Shown in pieces: positions 59,354 to 64,000 of a DNA stretch of 64,000 nt. Under the pieces are notes generated by a model. It saw only the letters and a list, made by a program, of their open reading frames with translations, was not told the origin of the DNA and did no database searches. The position numbers and the translations under genes were made by a program. Source of the stretch: Smallanthus sonchifolius (Eukaryota > Streptophyta > Magnoliopsida > Asterales > Asteraceae); assembly GCA_023525975.1 (NCBI GenBank), contig CM042029.1, positions 85,294,849-85,358,848 of the forward strand, given 5' to 3'. Each line of letters starts with the position of its first letter. Within the stretch, counting starts at the first letter, position 1.

Positions 59354-59527
59354 AGGATGTTGACAATGAGGCACATATGTATTTCCATTTCGGACACATT
59401 AAACTCAAGACTACCAATTACAACATAGAAGTTACTACAATTTGGTGGTAACTTATGTTGTAATTGGTAGTCTTGAGTTTAACGTGGCCAAAATGGAAAT
59501 ACATATGTACCTCAATGTCAACATCCT
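59354..59527. repeat. Long near-perfect hairpin
   Basis: The arms (59354-59436 and 59449-59527) pair over about 80 bases with few mismatches around a loop of about 12 bases. Matching pieces include ACATATGTATTTCCATTT, TTAAACTCAAGACTACCAAT and GTTAC/GTAAC next to the loop. It could be a small MITE or a transcribed hairpin that yields small RNAs. Confidence 0.8.
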
Positions 59528-59529
59528 AG

Positions 59530-59850
59530 AATAGTCTTTTTATGGTTTTAATCAATAATTAGTTTTGGCCTTTTAAAAGGAATATTGAGGGGTAGTCAAA
59601 GGAATATTGAGGGGTAGTCAAATATATTTTTAGAGGTAACGTAATACATAAAACGTAAAAAAAATTCAATTCGCCAGAGAAGTTGAGGGGTAGCGGGTGA
59701 TACCCCGCCCTCGTTAATAGATCCGCCCATGCCACCAAATTAAAAAACAAAGAGGGTATAATACATGTAAAAAAACAGGGAGGTTTTCATTTAAAAGTTT
59801 GAAAGAGATTGGTGACTGGTTACCATATAGCAAGCTTCAATTATTATATA
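59530..59850. other. Intergenic stretch with a short duplication
   Basis: GGAATATTGAGGGGTAGTCAAA occurs twice in tandem near 59580-59625 (22-bp unit). The open frame at 59559-59750 (minus) is not recognisable. Confidence 0.5.
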
Positions 59851-59851
59851 T

Positions 59852-60200
59852 ATAGGAACTTTTACCGGCAGAAATACCTATCGTAACCGACAAACAATTG
59901 AAAATGGGCCGGAATAATATTCGAAATCTTATCTTTAACATTAGCTACAGATTAACGAGGGTCTATCCGTCAGAAAATAGTTCCCGTAGACAATGACCAA
60001 AATTGAACTCACTTGTGCCTGTTGTCCCTCGGTAAGCTATCGGTGATAGTCTCTACTTCCTTGTTTAGGCTATCTATCGGGAATTAATGATTGGAGTTTT
60101 TATTTTTTTTACTTTCTATTTTTGTTTGGTTTTTAGTGGGATCCGTCCGTCATACTGTCCGTTGGTGATATGCCATCGGTGATACTATTCTAGTAAGTTT
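59852..60200. repeat. CACTA-like subterminal sequence
   Basis: It follows a TATATATA run and contains repeated CTATCGGTGATA, CCATCGGTGATA and CCGTCAGAAA motifs. No coding potential; resembles transposon subterminal repeats. Confidence 0.35.
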
Positions 60201-60640
60201 ATAAAACCCATGAATTTGTGTTAGATTCGAGTCGTGATTTCTTGTCGTGTTAGAAACTATAATTCTTACGTATGTCGCTACACACATGTATAAGTTTCTT
60301 GTTGTGTAATTGTGTAATATTAATAAAAGAAAATGAAAAATAGGAACTAGAAAAAATAGTGAAATGAAATGAACATTTTACCTCATTAGCCACTTTCTCC
60401 ATGCCTAAAGGACTGAGTATCATCAAAGGCAATAGTGATTGATGAATCCTGCAAAATGTTATATATACAAACCTTGACATCTACACATTTAAGATTAAGA
60501 ATGGCAGATCCTCTCTTTGATGCAGATATCTCAGTTTCCTACGTTGTTTATATACACAAAAGGTTGTTGGTAAAGATAATATAAAGTTAACAGGATGCAA
60601 TTATTCATTAGCACAAGCATCATGGATTTTAAGCGGATGG
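60201..60640. other. Intergenic stretch
   Basis: Nothing recognisable. The open frame at 60250-60480 (minus) has no known product. Confidence 0.45.
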
Positions 60641-60641
60641 A

Positions 60642-61025
60642 TCATATTTATACTATATAATAAATAAAGGTTTTGGTATCTTTTTTTCCCGCCTCTCTCT
60701 CGTATTAATTATATAATGTTTTTTAATTGTTTTTTTATATTTTTTTCGTCTCTCTCCTATTAAATAATTATTATTTATATAATTCTTTTTTATAAAACAT
60801 TTTTACAAATTAAACATTTTTCATTCTTTTTATAATTTTTTTTAAAAAATAACTATATACTGTTTCTAGAATTTTCAGTGTTATGGAAACATCATTTTGA
60901 ATCCTTATTATTGATTTATTACTTAAAGTCGTTACTTATACGTAAATTCAGTCTTAAGAAATTCTTATAATTTTATGAATTTTATTAATTTTATTGTTCT
61001 ACTCGTGTAATACACGGGAATCTAA
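60642..61025 (+). mobile_element. Candidate short Helitron
   Basis: Begins TC after A and has AATAAATAAAGGTTTT near the start, as at 26419. Ends with the hairpin CGTGTAATACACG (61004-61016) and CTAA (61022-61025). The following base is C rather than T, which is a weakness. It is noncoding. Confidence 0.45.
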
Positions 61026-61690
61026 CTTAATATAATATTAAAAAAAACACTTCTCTAAATTGCCAAGAAATATTAAGGGTCGCAATCCTGACACGCCAAA
61101 ACACAAAAAACAAATAATCAAGTTTTGGATTGTTATTTTTGAGTTGTTTAATAAACGGGCCGTGCTCATGTTGACTTGTTCAGCCCGTTTAACTAAACAG
61201 TTCGACTCGTCATCCCGTCTAAAATTAGAACAAAAAATATATAATGTATGTCAACCTATTTAACGCATTTATTACAAACCACCAAAACATTTATCGTCCT
61301 TTTACAACTGATCAACTCGTTTGACTCGTTTAGATAAATGAGCTACACTGATCGTGTTTGGCATCGTTAGTTCACTTTGTTGCATCTAATTAAGTGATTG
61401 TGATTCTTGAAGATGTCAATAACGAATTCGAAAATTTACATCCAAAAACCCCTTTTTTCGTTAAAATGCATGATAATCTTTCGTTGGGTGGAGAGGATTG
61501 TTTTTAACTGAGTTTTCATTTACCTACTCGTATATTCATTTTGACTCCTTTCTTGTCGTTTTATTTTACACGCTTAACCTTAAATAATTAATTAACTTAA
61601 TCTACTCAAATTTAAAATAATAACCAAACTATAAAGTCCTAATCGGGACGAGGACGAACCTAAAGGTTTTTAAATACAACCAAATAAGCT
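61026..61690. other. Intergenic stretch
   Basis: AT-rich. The open frame at 61060-61263 has no recognisable product. Confidence 0.45.
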
Positions 61691-61692
61691 TT

Positions 61693-61858
61693 AGAGTTAA
61701 GTACATGGATAGTCCCTGTGTTATGTTAAAATTTTGGATTTTGTCCCTAACTTTAAAAAACTATATGAACAGTCCCAAACTATGTATACATGTAACACCA
61801 TTGGTCCTTGAGTTGGATGGAAGTTAAGTTTTCTAGTTAAGTGGGTATGTAATTACTA
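61693..61858. repeat. Dispersed repeat with TGGATAGTCCCTGTG motif
   Basis: GTTAAGTACATGGATAGTCC, TTTTGTCCCTAACTTT and CCTTGAGTTGGATGGAAG are phrases of a common plant intergenic repeat. Boundaries are uncertain. Confidence 0.35.
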
Positions 61859-61861
61859 AAA

Positions 61862-61900
61862 CTAGTTTTAAACCCACGCGCGAGTTGCGGGGCGCTAAAC
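61862..61900 (-). mobile_element. Possible Helitron 3' end (minus strand)
   Basis: On the minus strand a GC-rich hairpin-like GCGCCCCGCAACTCGCGCG is followed by TGGGTTTAAAA, CTAG and T. The other end was not found. Confidence 0.3.
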
Positions 61901-63130
61901 TATCAAAAATTTTAACGTCCTTGAAACTTTATACAATAAAAGCAGCACAATCTTTAATACTCATTTCAAGTGCAGAAATACCAGTTTTGCAAATTAAAAA
62001 AAAAACAAACCCGTTTTTGCAAATAAACGAAGAACAAACCCATTCTTCGCCTTCTAAGTCCACATTAGAATGATGGAATACAGGTCTACCAAGTATTATG
62101 TCGCCGTGAGCCCGACATATGACCATAATGCTTTTATGGTCATAATAACTTGAAGTTTCAAGTCAGACATACAATTAAAAATAACAAATGTGTTATTTGA
62201 AAGATGGAAACCCTACTGTTGTTGGAACAACAACTCAAGGCCATTGTTTTGAACATATATATCTAAGAACCTACAATTATAGCTTAATAAGAAGTAATTC
62301 AGTAGATCATTAAAAAGAAATAACTCACACTAAAAAAGAAAATGTGAATTAAAAAAAAACACGCAAACTGCCAAGAAAACTATAAAAAATAGGGGAAAGG
62401 TATGGGTGGTTGTTGCAATGTTTTGTATCGTGTTTGATGCTACGGAAGAGATGCACCCCACGACCTTTACGTATCCATTCGCTGGTTATTAACGCGAGCT
62501 ATGTTATACATAAAAGAAATTTTATATTTTTAAAAAGAAAACAAACTAAAAAAACCAAAAAAATTACATAAATTAAGGGGAAAATTGGAAAAAGAAGCTG
62601 ACCCGTTAACGATGTACAATGTAATACATACCAGCAGCCTCCATAGCAGCTATACAATCTTCAAAGATGAACAAAAAGCAACAATGAGGTTATTACCTTA
62701 AAATTCTTCGATATAACATTATGTATTTTATAAGCTTCTAAAAAACTAAACGACATGTTACCGTAGAGTCTGCGGCCTGACCCGTTACCACAACAAAATG
62801 CTACCTGCAATCTGACTTCTTACAAACAAAATCCAAGTTGTATAAATGTAAGACGCAATCTAACAAAATACAATCTGCAATATTAAACATTTGCTCATAT
62901 AATCTCACTAAAAAACCATACTTGAATATTGAAGAAAACACTTGAAGCTAGAGTGAATCAATACAATGTTCAAACCATTGCAAACCCAACTGAGCACCAA
63001 TCATCTGATGTAACAAAAAAAGGAACAATTCGCAGCTACCGAACATCAATCATCTTTTGTAACAAAAAAAGAGAAATAATTCGCAGACAATGTTTGCTAA
63101 ATATGAAAAAAAAAAAAACTCACAAAAGCT
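61901..63130. other. AT-rich intergenic stretch
   Basis: No domain. A short inverted repeat (ATGACCATAA/TTATGGTCAT) lies at 62119-62146. Confidence 0.4.
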
Positions 63131-63135
63131 ATAGT

Positions 63136-63305
63136 ACAAAAGAGAGAGAGAGGGACAGCTCACCGATCGACGCAGAAAACCAAAAATCACGACCACCACC
63201 ACACCACCGTCACCTAGGGTTCCACTGATCCCAGCAACAACAATCGATAAAGACAAAAGAGAGAGAGAGAGGGAGAAGACAGCTCACCGATCGGCGCAGA
63301 AAACC
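63136..63305. repeat. Imperfect duplication of a GA-rich unit
   Basis: GAGAGAGAGAGGGACAGCTC followed by ACCGATCGACGCAGAAAACC occurs at 63142-63181 and, with small changes, at about 63258-63304. The unit repeats at roughly 120 bp. Confidence 0.7.
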
Positions 63306-63512
63306 TACCGACCAAAGTCATCGGCATAGAAAACCGACGTAGCAAATGAAGATCTCAAAGGCTGCTTCTTTGATGCAGAAACATGGAGAAGAGTGGAGGA
63401 AAGGAAAGCGACCATACCTATATGGTGGGTTCTCAAACACGCATCAGGAACAAAAATGCAAGACTTAGTAAATGATGCATTACAACTTGGACCTGATACT
63501 ATTCATTTCATT

Positions 63513-63814
63513 AAACCACTGGCTTTGGTCCGGTGGTTATGGCAATGAAGATTCAACCTGCTCACGCAGGTTCGAATCCGAGCCAAACCGGGTTTTAGTC
63601 CGGAGTGCGTTACGCTAGCGGGGTTTGGCCCGTGTAGCGGCGCAACTGCTGTCAAGTGGCAGCAGGCTCTATGGTTTCCCGGTGAAAGCCTAAGCCTCTC
63701 GTTCTGAACCCGCGGGCCCGGTTCAGACAACGTAGTGGTCAGGTTGAGGGGTAACGGGTCTCCGATTCGGAGATGCGACTGCCACTTAAAAATGAAAGTC
63801 GCCTTTCAAAAAAA
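63513..63814 (+). mobile_element. tRNA-derived SINE with perfect target duplication
   Basis: About 302 bp. An A-box-like TGGTCCGGTGG (63526-63536) and an exact B box GGTTCGAATCC (63570-63580) lie near the 5' end, and it ends in a short A run. A 17-bp duplication, ATACTATTCATTTCATT, is at 63496-63512 and 63815-63831 with no mismatch. The open frame at 63503-63730 on the minus strand is incidental. Confidence 0.85.
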
Positions 63815-63839
63815 ATACTATTCATTTCATTGAAAAATA

Positions 63840-64000
63840 AATATAGGGGAAAATTACCAAAATGGACATTTGACTGGTCATACTTGTAAAAATAAGCAAG
63901 TCTTTTCAGCCGGCTAACTCATGATCATTTAGGCTTGTAGCCGGCTGAAAACGGCTAGTTCAGCCGGCTTGGTTTTCAGCAATATGTAAGCTTTTTTTCA
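63840..64000. repeat. AGCCGGCT palindrome cluster at window end
   Basis: CAGCCGGCT occurs three times between 63908 and 63970, in both orientations, making inverted pairs such as TTTTCAGCCGGCTA and TAGCCGGCTGAAAA. The element, if any, runs off the window. Confidence 0.5.

Overview
This is plant nuclear DNA: AT-rich, intron-containing, and packed with LTR retrotransposons, Helitron-like ends, MITEs, a LINE remnant and a SINE. The only apparently intact host gene is a three-exon BAHD acyltransferase at 53498-55690 (+). The element families and the CFAT-like acyltransferase suggest a eudicot, perhaps Asteraceae. That assignment rests on general familiarity and was not tested by any search.

Region 1 (1-24600) is a nested stack. 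The host is an old Ty3/gypsy chromovirus (RE-A, +). Its gag-pol has four nonsense codons and two frameshifts, its chromodomain tail is at 22327-22530 and its 3' LTR at 22570-24600; its 5' LTR lies outside the window. A solo LTR (2830-10776, TSD AAAGT/AAAGC) split its RNase H region. A non-autonomous Tat/Athila-type element (5007-10473, minus) then landed in that solo LTR; its two 1308-bp LTRs differ at five sites by eye. A second chromovirus (RE-B, minus, 12451-22326) sits in RE-A between the integrase C-terminus and the chromodomain tail, with a perfect GTACC duplication. Its two 2368-bp LTRs look identical, and its polyprotein is broken only by two nearby stop codons.

Region 2 (24601-30539) is AT-rich decay: a gene fragment, a foldback of CACTA type, a candidate Helitron, a minisatellite and a direct duplication.

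Region 3 (30540-41230) is a cluster of small elements that begin or end exactly at (TA)n microsatellites. Some carry arrays of a TCATTGTGTAAT repeat. A solo LTR (32507-35005, TSD TAACC) has split one of them.

Region 4 (41230-50955) is stacked LTR remnants: a copia gag fragment, an inverted LTR piece, the 5' LTR, PBS and gag start of another gypsy element (RE-E), then RE-C, which keeps a PBS, a PPT, one full and one truncated LTR but shows no recognisable pol.

Region 5 (50956-64000) is gene-proximal: the BAHD gene, then a decayed L1-type LINE, MITEs, transposon-like coding fragments, a long hairpin, a second Helitron-like element and a SINE with a perfect 17-bp target duplication.

The most unusual pattern is in the LTRs. 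Several families carry clusters of short hairpin units, and in RE-B the arms of successive units change while still pairing.
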